Shown in pieces: positions 9,890 to 20,470 of a stretch of 64,000 bases of DNA. This DNA comes from Boesenbergia rotunda. Its lineage: Eukaryota > Streptophyta > Magnoliopsida > Zingiberales > Zingiberaceae. The stretch is from the NCBI GenBank assembly GCA_024364735.1, contig JAGFNQ010008299.1:124001-188000 (forward strand), read 5' to 3'. The notes beneath the pieces are model-generated. The model had not been told where the DNA came from, did no database searches, and saw only the letters and a program-made list of their open reading frames with translations. A program made the translations under genes and the position numbers. The stretch's first letter is position 1. Every line of letters starts with the position of its first letter.

Positions 9890-12222
9890 TGTAACGCCCC
9901 AAAATTTCCATTTTTAGTTTTTAAAGTCCTTAGAATTATTTAGAAATGGTTTAGAAATATTCTAGGTATTTTTAGGAATTTTTAGAGTATTTTTATAGAA
10001 TTTTCCGAGTCCGTTTGGTATTTTTGGAAAAAGAAAAAGAAAAGGAAAATAGAAAAAAACCACTAAGGGGCAGCCGGAGATCGAACCCGCGACCACCACG
10101 AGACCAAGGGAGCGAGCGACCAGCTGGGCTAGGTATCAAGCATAAAAAAGGAAGAAGAGACATATATTTAAGCTGTAGTTAAGTTAATCCGCCCCATGAG
10201 TATAAATAGGTTATTAAAGAGAGAAGTTTTATTTTCTTTCAAACCCTCTCCCTCTCCCAAGTTTGCGCCGACCCCTCTCTTCCCTCTCCTCTCTTGGGCG
10301 ACACCAACACCAAGGCTAAGAGGGCCGGCCAAGACGCTTCTCCAAGAGATTTTCCTATATTCGGGATCCCCGCGACGAGAGGAACGCGTAGGTGTGAAGA
10401 ATTCTCCGAGATCTCAAGTTTCTCTCGAACCTCCGACGCCGTTCTTGGTTGTAAGTCCAAGATATCGATGTAAGTACTGCTCACCTGCAGTAAGAGGCGG
10501 TTTTTCCGCGAGAATTTCCTTTAAAAGTTTTTAGAAGAGATATTTCTTTTTGTTTGAGTTTTTGCATGTGATCTTAGTTCATTATATGCTTATATATGTT
10601 GATTAATACCCTATGTGAGTTTAGGGTCCAAGAAAAGCTATGAGAAAAGAAAAGAGAAGATAAAGATAAGAAAAGAAAAGGCCAAGGCCTTAAGAAATCT
10701 CCAAAAGTCAAGACTTAGGGATTTTAGCACGCAAGGTGCTCCAGAAAATGCCAAGGCATTTACAGATAAGAAAGAAAAGAAAGAAAAGCTATTTTATTTT
10801 ATAAGGCCAGTACCCGGCGTCCAAGGGCGTCGTTAAAGAAATCCAGGTGTCCAATTCCAAGGTCTTGGCCCTGGTAGACCAAGGTCTGCTCTATTAGGAT
10901 TGGTGGCTCGCTACCCCAACCTTTTAGGGAACGCGCATATCAGATGGTACTTACGTCTTCAGTGGATCCAAGTGATTAGTATTTTCAAGTATATGCTTTA
11001 GCAAAGTTTCTAAAATTTAAAGAGTTTTCAAAAAGTTAAAGAATAGCTAAAGTTTCAAGTTGAGCCAAGAAAAGTAAATTGAGATTTATTATTGCTTGAG
11101 TATGCATGTTTTGAGTTATACATGTTCTTAGTTTTCTTTCAAGAATATTAGTATCTCATATGATTTTCAGTTTGATCTAGAAGCATGTTTGCACATTTCG
11201 AGATTTTGTGAGCTAGATAGTACTTACTAAGCCTTTGCTTACTAGTTGCATTTCCTCTTATTGCAGATAAAGGTAAAGGCAAGCAATTCTGAAGGAAGAC
11301 GACGAGGCGGTGCTGAGTAGAGTGTGTGTGGTGGCTGATTATGGAGAGATCCTTGAGACGAGACATTCTAGTTACTTGAATTGCAATGTTTAAGTTTATT
11401 CAAATTTCAAGTTCTTGCTTTATCGAGATTATTGAGTATTTGAGTTTTGGATAGTTTTATATGCTAAATTTCTTAGAGTAAAGATTCCATGTCATTTCAT
11501 TTAGCATATATATCCTTATGATTGCATTGGATGAGTAAAAGTGTGAGTAGTTAGAAATATTGATACTTTGTTAGAGAAAAAGGTGTTTGTGCCAAGATAG
11601 TATCAATTTTCCTTTTGAATCGAGTTTTATTGCTTAAAAATGTTTAGAATAGTTGCAATCACATTTCAAAATGCTTTAGCAAGGTTGTAGAACATGTATT
11701 TGGTGTTATAAATTCATAGAAGCCAAGATTGGTACAAACTCTATTGTTAAAGTTTATATAAACTTGTTTGGTTTATTTTCTTCCATAAAAGTCCTAAATT
11801 CAAGTTTATGGATTCGTTTGATTGGCTAAATTGTTTAGGAAACTGATATAGAGTATAGAAATGGTGTCGTAGTTTGATATGGCTCGAAATTGAAGGAATG
11901 GTGGACTTGGAAAGCAAGGGTCGAAACCTGTAAAACTGATTACAGGCGTACCAGTCGACTGCCACGTCACCAGTCGACTGGTACAGGCAGTTCAAGAAGG
12001 GTAAAGCTGTTTTCAACAGGTATTAGCTATGAGATTTGAGAAGAAAGTATGACATGGTATTATTATACATGATTGCTTAAGTTAGAATATAATTGTTAGC
12101 AGAATTTAAAAGGTTAAAAGAAAAAAAAAAGATTTCCGTAATTTTCTTTAGTCATGTATAAAAGTCAAGAAGTAGAGATAAGTAACGATCCGTCTAAGGT
12201 AGAGAGAAGTCGGGTCGCTACA
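9890..12222 (+). repeat. 3' LTR of gypsy element
   Basis: Near-identical to 108-2441. The differences seen include a small cluster near 10113-10119, single changes near 9997, 10152, 10241, 10699, 11232 and 11669, and one T fewer near 10544. The TATA box is at 10201-10208 and the CAGTCGACTG pair at 11952-11980. It ends CGCTACA and is followed by the TGTTA target duplicate. Confidence 0.95.
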
Positions 12223-12227
12223 TGTTA

Positions 12228-12942
12228 AACCCTGTAGGTAGACTTGGTCCAACATGATGATAAGGATGAGTGATACTAGTCAAGGAGTTAGAGGTTGATT
12301 AATTAAAATTGTCAGTAATTTAAATTAATCGACGGACATTCGTTATTTTAAACACGGGAAAATGGATGTACTCATAATAGGTGGAACCCATATGAAAATA
12401 TGGGGGTTAGTGGAATGAATTTTCATTAATGGATCAGATTTGGATTCATTAGTGGGCCAAGACACAACTCTTATTCATGGTCTTTATTGTAAACTATATA
12501 TATCTCATGAGTCATCAAAAGAAAACCTAATGAAGCCTTGATGCCCAAGTTGGAATCGTCGCCAGTTGCACACGGGATAAAAATCTGATCTGCTAACTTA
12601 AATTTTCTAGGCCCCAGGTGCCTTATTGGACCAGTAAACTATGATTTACCTTCCTCTAAATACTCGTGGGATAAGGATTAGGAGACTGTTAAGGTGACCA
12701 TTCCACCTTTTGTTCCAAGTTGGAATCGTCGCGTCCTCCATGCATCCTGTGTGCGTCGGCGTCTGCATGGAAGTGCATCGGCGTCGATCGGCACTGTGGA
12801 CTCACATGCAAAAGAATTGCAAAGCAATTCGGTGATTGCAATTTGGCAATTTGCATGTAATTGCAATTTGCATGCAAAAGAATTGCAATTTAGCAATTCG
12901 GCAATTTGCATGCAAGGAATTACAATTTTGCCGTTTAAAAAA
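12228..12942 (+). mobile_element. Copia-A 5' LTR, middle piece
   Basis: Homologous to the 3' LTR from 24508 to 24989, with about 100 extra bases near 12550-12710. It includes the palindromic CCCATATGAAAATATGGG and the CTATATATA TATA region. From about 12806 to 12925 it is rich in short AATTGCA/TGCATGCAA repeats. No gene is seen. Confidence 0.8.
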
Positions 12943-13186
12943 TGATGAATCAGGCAATAGACAAATTGAACCTAAGGTGATCAGTCTGGCCCTATAGAAA
13001 TTTCCCATCGATCACCAGGGTAAATCAGAAAGCGCTCGCGGTGGCCAGTCTAAAAGCCCAGCGGCCCAAGATTCGAGCTCCATTTGGAGGAAAAATTCTT
13101 GCAAAATGCGTCGTAACTGGGGATCGAACCGCGGATGTCTAGATTAATTACTAGTGACCTTACCGCTGCACCATAGCCCCGGGGGT
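12943..13186 (-). mobile_element. tRNA-derived SINE, copy 1
   Basis: On the minus strand the right end begins GGGGCTATGGTGCAGCGGTAAG (A-box TGGTGCAGCGG), followed by a B-box GCGGTTCGATCCCC. The sequence is closely related over its whole length to 28504-28746. Flanks show a decayed target duplication (about CAATTTTGCCGTTTA left, TAATTTTACAGTTTA right). It is a non-coding Pol III retroelement that depends on a LINE for movement. Confidence 0.8.
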
Positions 13187-13292
13187 ATAATTTTACAGTT
13201 TAGCTCCATGCAAGGAATTGCATGCAATTTTGATCAAGGGGAATTGATCAACGTTGATCAAGGAAAATTACATGCAACGTTAATGAGGAGAT

Positions 13293-13828
13293 TAGTGCTG
13301 TCAATTTGGATTGGATCCATCGGATTGGCCCACCCCGCCAATCAATTTAAGCGAGTTGGATTAGAATTTAAGCAACTCAAGCCCGCCGCGGGCCAACCTG
13401 CCTAGGCCCGCGACCCGCACGGGTCGGCCCGCGACGTGCTTAGGTTGGCCCACGGGTTGAGAATCACATGCTAGTTAAATTTTATGATAATTTATTATCT
13501 TTCTTTATTATTATTTTGAAATAAAAAATATTATTTTTCATCACATTAGTACTCGTTTGTATTCATTTATATTTTAAAAATATATTTCTTAATATATTTG
13601 ATTGATGAAATCTAAATATATGAATTTTTTTAATTTTTTTAATTTTTTAAAAATATTTTGATGGGCCCGCGGGTTGGCCCGCCTAACCCGCGGCCCGCCT
13701 TGGATTGGGTTAGGTTGAGAATTTTCCAACCCGCCTAGGTGATGGGTCGACCCGCCCCGCCCCGGCAAATGGCCGACCCGTCATGGGCCGACCCGCCCCG
13801 CCACGAGTTAGCCCGTTTGACAGCTCTA
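13293..13828. mobile_element. hAT-like MITE
   Basis: Terminal inverted repeats are TAGTGCTGTCAA on the left and TTGACAGCTCTA on the right. The element is 536 bp, non-coding, and flanked by an 8-bp target duplication (GAGGAGAT at 13285-13292, GAGGAGAC at 13829-13836). An 8-bp duplication is the hAT signature. Subterminal regions are rich in GGCCCGCC-type repeats. Confidence 0.85.
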
Positions 13829-13836
13829 GAGGAGAC

Positions 13837-14180
13837 GGACGAAGGTTTTGATGGCTTCATTTTTTTGAAGGATCGTCGTCCACACGACGTCTAAGAAAAG
13901 GATAGATCATATAGTAGAAGTCGCGAGATAAAAGGAAAGATGCAACTTCTCTTTGGCTCGTATAATCTTATCATTTTATGTGAGTTGATAATTAATTTTG
14001 TTTTTAATTATATGTTAATTAATTATCATGATTAATTATCTTGGACCCCGATAATAAATACAAAAATCAGCGATCCGCTCATCGTCTTTTCCATGGTCAA
14101 TCGGTTAGGCGAATTACAAGGCTTGATCTTTGAAATTAGCTAAGTTGTAATTCGAATCGATTGATACGATGACGAGACAG
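13837..14180 (+). mobile_element. Copia-A 5' LTR, further piece
   Basis: This is AT-rich LTR sequence with no gene seen. It ends in GACAG (14176-14180), the target duplication of the next nested element. It has no visible counterpart in the 3' LTR, which is cut at 24989. Confidence 0.6.
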
Positions 14181-14671
14181 TGACGCCGGGCAGAATATAG
14201 ATTATTCTGGGACGAGAAGTTTCAGAGGGATTTACGAGAAAAAAATAAGAAAGTAATAACGAGATAAGGAGTAGCCAAAACTGGACTTAAACCTTATTGA
14301 GAAAAACAAGAGTGAGAAGAGAAAAATAGAGATATAACCGTAATGTGGCTTAAGCGAAGCAAATTGATTCAATATCTAAACAACTTGTCCTTAACATCAT
14401 CTATGCATGAGTTTATATAGCACTCATATCCCTAAAAAAACTCTAAACTAACTAGACTTAGTCCCCTAAAATTTAGGAACAAATTTAACCAACAAAACTT
14501 AGTTCCTAAGATTTAGGAACAAACTAAACAAAAATATATAACCAATAAAAAAAACCCAACAAGACTTGGTTTCCTAACATTTAGGAACAAACTAAATAAA
14601 AATATATAACCAATTTAAAAAAACCTTAAATATATAAATCTGAATATTATTTTGGATCCCCTCCTGCATCA
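14181..14671 (-). repeat. 3' LTR of deleted gypsy element
   Basis: The pair of 17253-17739, with a few substitutions and one- or two-base indels between them. A minus-strand TATA (GCTATATAAA) lies near 14412. The 3' end of the coding frame runs into it. Confidence 0.9.
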
Positions 14672-16061
14672 GTCTCCCGGAGTTGAAGAGAACTCGTCCT
14701 CGAGTTCGGCGTCTCCCTGATTGATGCTTCAGTGTGAAGGTGAACTCCTGCAAGTAATTTATCCACTTAGTGTGTCGACTACTCAACTTATGTTGACCGT
14801 TGATGTACTTCAAAGCCTCATGATCTGTGAATAAGATAAATTCCTTCTGCATGAGATAATGGTGCCAATGCTTTAAGGATTGCACAATAGTATAGAATTC
14901 CAAGTCATAGGTAGAATAATTTTTCTTGGCACCAGATAGTTTCTCACTGAAGAAGGCAATAGGGCATCCTGATTGACTTAGGACACTACCAATGTCAATG
15001 CTAGATGCATCACAGTTTACTTCGAACAGTTTGTCAAAATCTGGAAGTGCTAGAACAGGTGCTTCGGTCATCTTTTGTTTCACCAGCTGAAAACTAGTCA
15101 TAGCTGCTTCACTCCACTTGAATTCGCGCTCCTTGAGGCACTCAGTTATAGGAGCAATTAAGGTACTAAAGTTCTGAATGAACCGACGATAGAAAGAGAC
15201 CATTCCATGGAAACTTCGGACGTCATGAATGGTTTTTGGCTGTGGCCACTCTAAGATTGCCTCTATCTTTGATGGATCTGCACGGACACCCTCAGGTCGT
15301 CTATCAACACACATGCGCCATGAACCGTCTTTCTTTGGTACAAGTAGGGCAGGGACTGCACAGGGGTTCATACTCTCGCAAATATAGCCTTGTCTCAATA
15401 GCTCCATAACTTGTCGTTGTAGCTCTTCGGCATCCTTAGGGTTAAGACGGTATGTCGGTCGGTTAGGCAAGCTTGACCCCGGGACTAGATCAATCTGGTG
15501 CTGAATATCTCTCATAGGGGGAAGTCCTGGAGGAAGGTCTTCGACCATCAACTCAGTGAAGTCTGATAAGAGTTGTTGCACTTCAGCTGGTAGATCCGAG
15601 TCTGGGTCTATTACATTGCTTTTGAAAGGAAGCAAAGCATAAACTACATCTCTGTGCTTCATCTCATTCAAAAATCTGGACATAGAAAGTAGTGTAGAAT
15701 TATTAGTTACCAAATTTGAAGGGGTTCCTTCTCGTCGGGGAGCCAATATTATATTCCTCCCTTTGATGCTGAGGGTGTATGTGTTTTTCCGCCCATCATG
15801 AATGACGCTGCGATCATATTGCCACGGTCGTCCCAACAATACGTGACATGCGTCCATTGACACAGCATCACACCATGTTCGATCATAATACTTGCTGCCA
15901 ATAGAAAAAGATAAAAGACACCTCCTGTCTATGGTTACCTCACTTCCTTTGCATAGCCATGATAACTTGTAGGGTTTTGGATGATGATCTGTCTTCAACT
16001 GTAGCTTTTGAACAGCTTCTTCGGATACAATATTTTCACAGCTTCCACTATCAATGTTCAT
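14592..16061 (-). pseudogene. gypsy protease-RT-RNase H with in-frame deletion
   Basis: The frame opens with the protease motif DSGSCENIV, then the DACHVLLGRPWQYDR region, a linker, and the first RT motif up to MCVDRR. It then jumps at about 15296-15303 to GVRADPSKIEAILEW, which normally lies after the RT palm. The catalytic YVDD box is therefore missing, yet the frame is kept. RNase H follows (CDASS, DLEFYTIVQ, FTDHEALKY), then the frame runs straight into the LTR with no integrase. RT activity is not possible. Upstream the frame continues, broken, into gag. Confidence 0.85.
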
Positions 16062-17225
16062 CTTGCAAACTTTATCTGCAATCGTACACGTCGTGAGAAA
16101 AATGTTGGTTCTCGGCCAATCATCTTCAGATTCTTCCTTAGGGATCAGTAGGCTCTTGCGTACGACGAGAGTCTCATGACCATCGCCATAAAGAACCTCG
16201 TCATCAATATCGTCATCATAAATCGGCTCATCAATCTGTTCGAGTTCATCCTCTATGTCTTCCTCAACTAGCAGAGTCTTGTTTTTTTGATCTGGGGATC
16301 TTTTACACTCCGAAGCTTGATGCCCCTGTTCACCATATTGAAAACACTTGATAGTGGTCTTAGGGTTACCTTGTGGTGGCTACTGAGAAGGGCGCGACTC
16401 TTGAGGGTGAACAACTTGATTGTTTTGATCGCTCCTAGTCGTCGGTCTTCGGTTTAGTTGTTTTTCAACTGTCAAGGCTCGCTGATAGGCCTCCGAAATG
16501 GTCTAGAGTGAGTGAAGGCTCAGGGTGTCTTGTAAGGGTTGACGTAATCCCCCTAAATATCGCGCTACCATCTGCTCCTCGGTCTCGGACAAATTATTTC
16601 GAGCAATAAGCTGATAGAACTCCTCTGTATAGTCGTCAACGGTTCTAGCTCCTTGCCTCAAGGTATGGAGTCGTTGATACAATGTTTGGGTATAGCCGAA
16701 GGGAAGAAATTATGTTCTCATTAGTTTCTTCATTTTTTCCCAATCAGTGATTTTGGGTTTACCTTGTCTCTCCCGTGATCGTTGAAGCTGCTCCCACCAT
16801 GCTGAAGCTCGACCTTTTAACTTGATAACGACCAACTTTACTTTGATGTGATCAGGTACTTCTTTATATTCAAAAATCCTCTCTACTTCGTTGATCCAAT
16901 CAACGAAGCCTTCCGCTTGTAATGTGTCAAAAAAATCAGGAAGATCCACTCAGAAACCAAAGTTCCCAAATCGTTCCTCTCGACCATGGTGTTCCCGATA
17001 TATAGCACGACGATGAAACGTGTTCTCGAAAGGAGACTCAGAGTTACCATCAGAGATCTCACAATCTTCAAAATCCCGCGCTGCCAAACGCTGGGATAAT
17101 TCCGCAACTTGCTTCTGTAAATCCTCAATCATCATTATATCTTGGATACTATGTTCACGGTGTTGGGCTTCCTCAGTCGGAACCTGCCTGTTGCGACCAT
17201 GACCACGTCCACGATAACCCTCCAT
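16062..17225 (-). pseudogene. gypsy gag, degenerate
   Basis: It starts with an Arg/Gly-rich leader (MEGYRGRGHGRNRQ) at 17225, followed by a coiled-coil-like stretch and a retrotransposon gag core with WW motif (ASAWWEQLQRSRER). Stops interrupt it near 16947, 16707, 16503 and 16382. The zinc knuckle near 16320-16355 reads CFQYGEQGHQASEC: the second cysteine is replaced by tyrosine, so zinc binding should fail. Confidence 0.8.
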
Positions 17226-17252
17226 TGGATCTTAATGAGCTATGATACCAAC

Positions 17253-17739
17253 TGACGCCGGGCAGAATATAGATTATTCTGGGGCGAGAAGTTTCAGAGG
17301 GATTTACGAGAAAAAAATAAGAAAGTAATAACGAGATAAGGAGTAGCCAAAACTGGGCTTAAACCTTATTGAGAAAAACAAGAGTGAGAAGAGAAAAATA
17401 GAGATATAGCCGTAACGTGGCTTAAGCGAAGCAAATTGATTCAATATCTAAACAACTTGTCCTTAACATCATCTAAGCATGAGTTTATATAGCACTCATA
17501 TCCCTAAAAAAACTCTAAACTAACCAGACTTAGTCCCCAAAATTTAGGAACAAATTTATCCAACAAAACTTAGTTCCTAAGATTTAGGAACAAACTAAAC
17601 AAAAATATAACCAATAAAAAAACCCAACAAGACTTGGTTTCCTAACATTTAGGAACAAACTAAATAAAAATATATAACCAATTTAAAAAAACCTTAAATA
17701 TATAAATCTGAATATTATTTTGGATCCCCTCCTGCATCA
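17253..17739 (-). repeat. 5' LTR of deleted gypsy element
   Basis: TG to CA LTR, the pair of 14181-14671. The primer site is the minus-strand TGGTATCATAGC at about 17240-17251, immediately inside it. Confidence 0.9.
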
Positions 17740-17744
17740 GACAG

Positions 17745-17860
17745 TCGTTTGGGAGATAGGTCTCCATTCGGATTAATTTTTTAATTCGTAGACATGGAGG
17801 GGTCTCTCAAGGACGACCAGGTATTCTCTAGGAAACCCGCCAAGCCATACCGCAACCAAC
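17745..17860 (+). mobile_element. Copia-A 5' LTR, right end
   Basis: This is the last part of the interrupted LTR, ending CCAACA at 17860. It is followed at once by the primer site TTGGTATCAGAGCT (17862-17875), complementary to initiator methionine tRNA. Confidence 0.8.
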
Positions 17861-17875
17861 AATTGGTATCAGAGC

Positions 17876-18205
17876 TAAGGTTTCCGATTTTATGTGTTTA
17901 GGACTCGGTTAATTTTTGTGCATTATCACATATTTTATTTTTTCTGGATGATATGTGGATGTGCGTAGGCTAACTCTTTGTTGCAGGCACTAGATTCCAA
18001 CTTATCATAGCTAAAATAATAGTTATATGTGATTGGTTGTACAATTTTTGTAATTAATTAAATCCTCGGGGTTAACGAGGCTAGATAGGTATTTAATTTT
18101 TGTAATTAAATACGGCACGTGTTTAGCCGATCTTTTTGTTTACTTTCGATCTAGATTTTATGTACACACTTCTTCGTGGAGTATAGGATCGATGAATGTA
18201 AATAA
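17876..18205 (+). other. Copia-A leader
   Basis: Untranslated AT-rich leader after the primer site, with no gene seen. It is interrupted at 18205 by the solo LTR and resumes at 19748. Confidence 0.5.
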
Positions 18206-18680
18206 TGTAGGACCGGTGCCGTCGATAGAGGGGGGGTGAATATCGACTGTTCGAAATCTTTCAGAAATCTTCGTTCGTAAAACTATTCAGATCGTTAGTG
18301 CAGCGGAAAATAAAAACAAAACGAACACAGGTACACAGCGGATTTTACTTGGTTCCCGACCCCCCAGGGTCAGTACATCCAAGGCCTATGCACGGGAACG
18401 CCCGTCCACTATTGGTCTCCTTCCCGGACTTTCCGGAGGCGGAGAAACCTGACTTACAGTGCAATATTACAAGCAATAATATGGAAATTTAAGTACAGTA
18501 ATTAAAAAGAAAACCAACGAGACAAAGTCAGAATTTCGGCCGATCTGGACCTCCGAAGTGCCGCGCACCTCCTCCTGGAGCCTCCCGGTCGTAGAGCCTC
18601 GTTTCTAATGCATTGCTGTCGGTCAGAATGATCAGAATAGTGCTTGGAAGTTATGTTTGAAGCTGAGGGGTCGAAGCCCC

Positions 18681-18689
18681 TTATATAGG
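18681..18689 (-). promoter_or_regulatory. TATA box of solo LTR
   Basis: Minus-strand CCTATATAAG. The first GGCGCC of the array lies 9 bases upstream of it. The same arrangement is seen at 49778-49788 and 53200-53209. Confidence 0.6.
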
Positions 18690-18698
18690 CCTCCTGGG

Positions 18699-18940
18699 GG
18701 CGCCCCGGACGCTGGGGGCGCCCCGGTTGACTCGGTCAACTCTTATCCTCGCGCCTACTTTGTTGCAGGTGATAAGACTTTTGACCAGGGCGCCCCGGAC
18801 ATCCCGGGCGCCCTCTTGAGCGCTTATCCTTTGCTTCTAGCTTCGAAACAGCGAAACAGTCTCTTTAGTACTACCTGGGGGCGCCCCCAGCACTGGGGGC
18901 GCCCTAGTTGCATGGGGGCGCCCCCAACACTGGGGGCGCC
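18699..18940 (-). promoter_or_regulatory. GGCGCC palindrome array, solo LTR
   Basis: Eight GGCGCC sites start at 18699, 18717, 18789, 18807, 18880, 18898, 18917 and 18935. Neighbours within a group are 18 bp apart (one is 19). The bases between sites vary while the spacing does not. It stands just upstream of the TATA box in the LTR sense direction. Confidence 0.8.
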
Positions 18941-19280
18941 CTGGTTAGGGCTTCCAGCACGCTTGCTTTGTCTTCGGTTCTTGGTACCTGCAATATCCAC
19001 AAACACAAAGCATAGATACATATAATATTGGTCTTAAGGACTTGGTTTGGACTTCGGATTTGTACGAAACCCTAGGTCGAACCGGCACGAGTTCCTATCC
19101 CCGAGAACTCGCCCTTCACCTACTCCTTTCAGGAGACGGTTGCCACCCGATCCTTCGGGTGGACTTTTGCTTAGCTTCCGATACCTCCGGACCTCGAGAC
19201 GCCCAAACCCTGACCCGTCTCTACTCCTATCCTTAGTCATCGCTCAGCTAAGTTGCTTAATCCCTCGGAAAGTCTTCATT

Positions 19281-19585
19281 CCCTAGCAGTCCTTCGCCAG
19301 GTGCCTAGCAGCCCTTTGCTAGGTCTTTGTTACCAAGCGGTCCTTCGCCTGGTGCCTAGCAATCCTTCGCTAGGTCTCTATGCCTAGCAGCCCTTCGCTA
19401 GGTGCCAAGCAGCCCTTCGCTAGGTCTTAGTAGTCCTTCACTAGGTGCCTAGCAGCCCTTCGCTAGGTCTTAGGGTTACGATACCTAGCAGCCCTTTGCT
19501 AGGTGCCTAGCAGCCCTTCGCTAGGTCTTGGGGTTTCGATACCTAGCAGCCCTTCGCTAGGTGCCCGGCAACCCTTCGCTGGGAC
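19281..19585 (-). repeat. Array of about 12 short hairpins in solo LTR
   Basis: Repeated units of the form CCTAGC-AGCCCTTC-GCTAGG, each able to pair over 5-6 bp around an 8-base loop. Variants keep pairing or wobble, for example CTTAGT with ACTAGG and CCCGGC with GCTGGG. A further member, CCACCCG-ATCCTT-CGGGTGG, lies at about 19141-19160. Confidence 0.75.
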
Positions 19586-19747
19586 TTAGGGTTTCGATGC
19601 CTAGATCAACTAGGACTTTTCTTCAGCTAAGGTTACTTCACTTTTGCTCCCTTTTGTCTATTCATTGTATCACTGACTTAAGTATATTGTCAAACATTAA
19701 AACACTTAAAGAGGAACATCATTGATGCATCTTGCACCAACAAATAA

Positions 19748-20470
19748 TTAGCTAGTTATCTCGGCTCGGAGATCCCTTCAATGGTGTCTTGCGTATAGTG
19801 TAGGGAGGAGCGGACGAGGAGACGACACGACTGGAGGTGCATTGGAGACCAAGGCCATGATAGTTGGAAAAATTTAGGATTTTTCTATTTTATTATGTTA
19901 GTTTATGTGCTTGTCGTGTGTGTGCATGTAAAATTCCTCAAATTAAATAACTAAGTGGGAGAGGGACCCTAAGGGTCCTGTGGCCTCCATTACAATCTGA
20001 CAAGTGATGTGAAAAGCTCGCGCATCGGCTCTGAGTGCCTTTCTCCACAATGGATAGGCTTGTTCTGTGGATCACTTGGTCAGAAAAGATTATAGAAAGT
20101 TATTGAAGAGCGTGTGATTTTCCCCAACGGAAGACACTAAATCGAAATAAATTTCTTAGTGTCGTGTAATGGTAAACACTTAGATGCAAATATTAGTATC
20201 CTCCCCAACGGAGTCACTGCTATTATTTGTAGGGCCGAAGTGAGCCAACTATTTATTTTATTTGTCAAAAAGTTAGGTTGACAAGATAATTAAATTAATG
20301 GGTAAAACCTCCTCTTACAAATGTAGAATTCGTATACATCTATACTAACGTGACATATGATATTCTCGGCGTTTTGAGGTGTTGGTTGATTTCAAAATTT
20401 ATTGTTTGAGGAATCAATTTATTTTCGAAATCTAAAGGTGTGATTGCTGTGATTCTCAGGTAGTTTCAAA
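19748..20470 (+). other. Copia-A leader, continued
   Basis: Non-coding sequence between the solo LTR and the gag start. No gene, repeat array or RNA structure is seen. Confidence 0.5.

Larger units (their letters stand above)
108..12222 (+). mobile_element. Ty3/gypsy chromovirus (Tekay/Del-like), full length with internal duplication
   Basis: The element is complete from TG to CA. It has 2.33-kb LTRs, a 5-bp target duplication TGTTA (103-107 and 12223-12227), a tRNA-Met-type primer site and a polypurine tract. Coding order is gag, protease, reverse transcriptase, RNase H, integrase, then a C-terminal chromodomain-like tail, which places it in the chromoviruses. Long LTRs and the tail sequence suggest the Tekay/Del lineage (inference). 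The two LTRs differ at only about a dozen places by eye, so insertion was recent. A 2.48-kb stretch of gag-pol is present twice with a single N between the copies (6080). Four small indels split the polyprotein. It sits inside the 5' LTR of Copia-A. Confidence 0.93.
14181..17739 (-). mobile_element. Internally deleted Ty3/gypsy element (CRM/Reina-like), minus strand
   Basis: It is flanked by GACAG target duplications (14176-14180 and 17740-17744). LTRs are at 14181-14671 and 17253-17739, both TG to CA. Read on the minus strand, a primer site (TGGTATCATAGC) adjoins the right LTR and a purine tract adjoins the left one. At 3.56 kb it lacks most reverse transcriptase and all integrase, so it is non-autonomous. 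The RT entry motif (CAVPALLVPKKDGSWRMCVD) resembles CRM or Reina-type chromoviruses (inference). Confidence 0.9.
18206..19742 (-). mobile_element. Solo LTR of a SIRE-like copia element
   Basis: It reads on the minus strand from TGTTGGTGCAAG to CGGTCCTACA and is flanked by AATAA target duplications (18201-18205 and 19743-19747). No internal region is present, so unequal recombination between two LTRs is the likely origin. Its plan matches the Copia-D LTRs: a hairpin array (19281-19585), a GGCGCC array (18699-18940), a TATA box (18681-18689) and a C-run near the LTR end (18225-18232 on the plus strand as G-run). The sequences outside these modules differ, so it is a different family. Confidence 0.88.

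Noticed and set aside
19281..19585. Possible CRISPR-like repeat array
   Set aside because: Units are 20-base hairpins directly abutting with variable short joints, no unique spacers of constant length, no cas genes, and a plant nuclear context.
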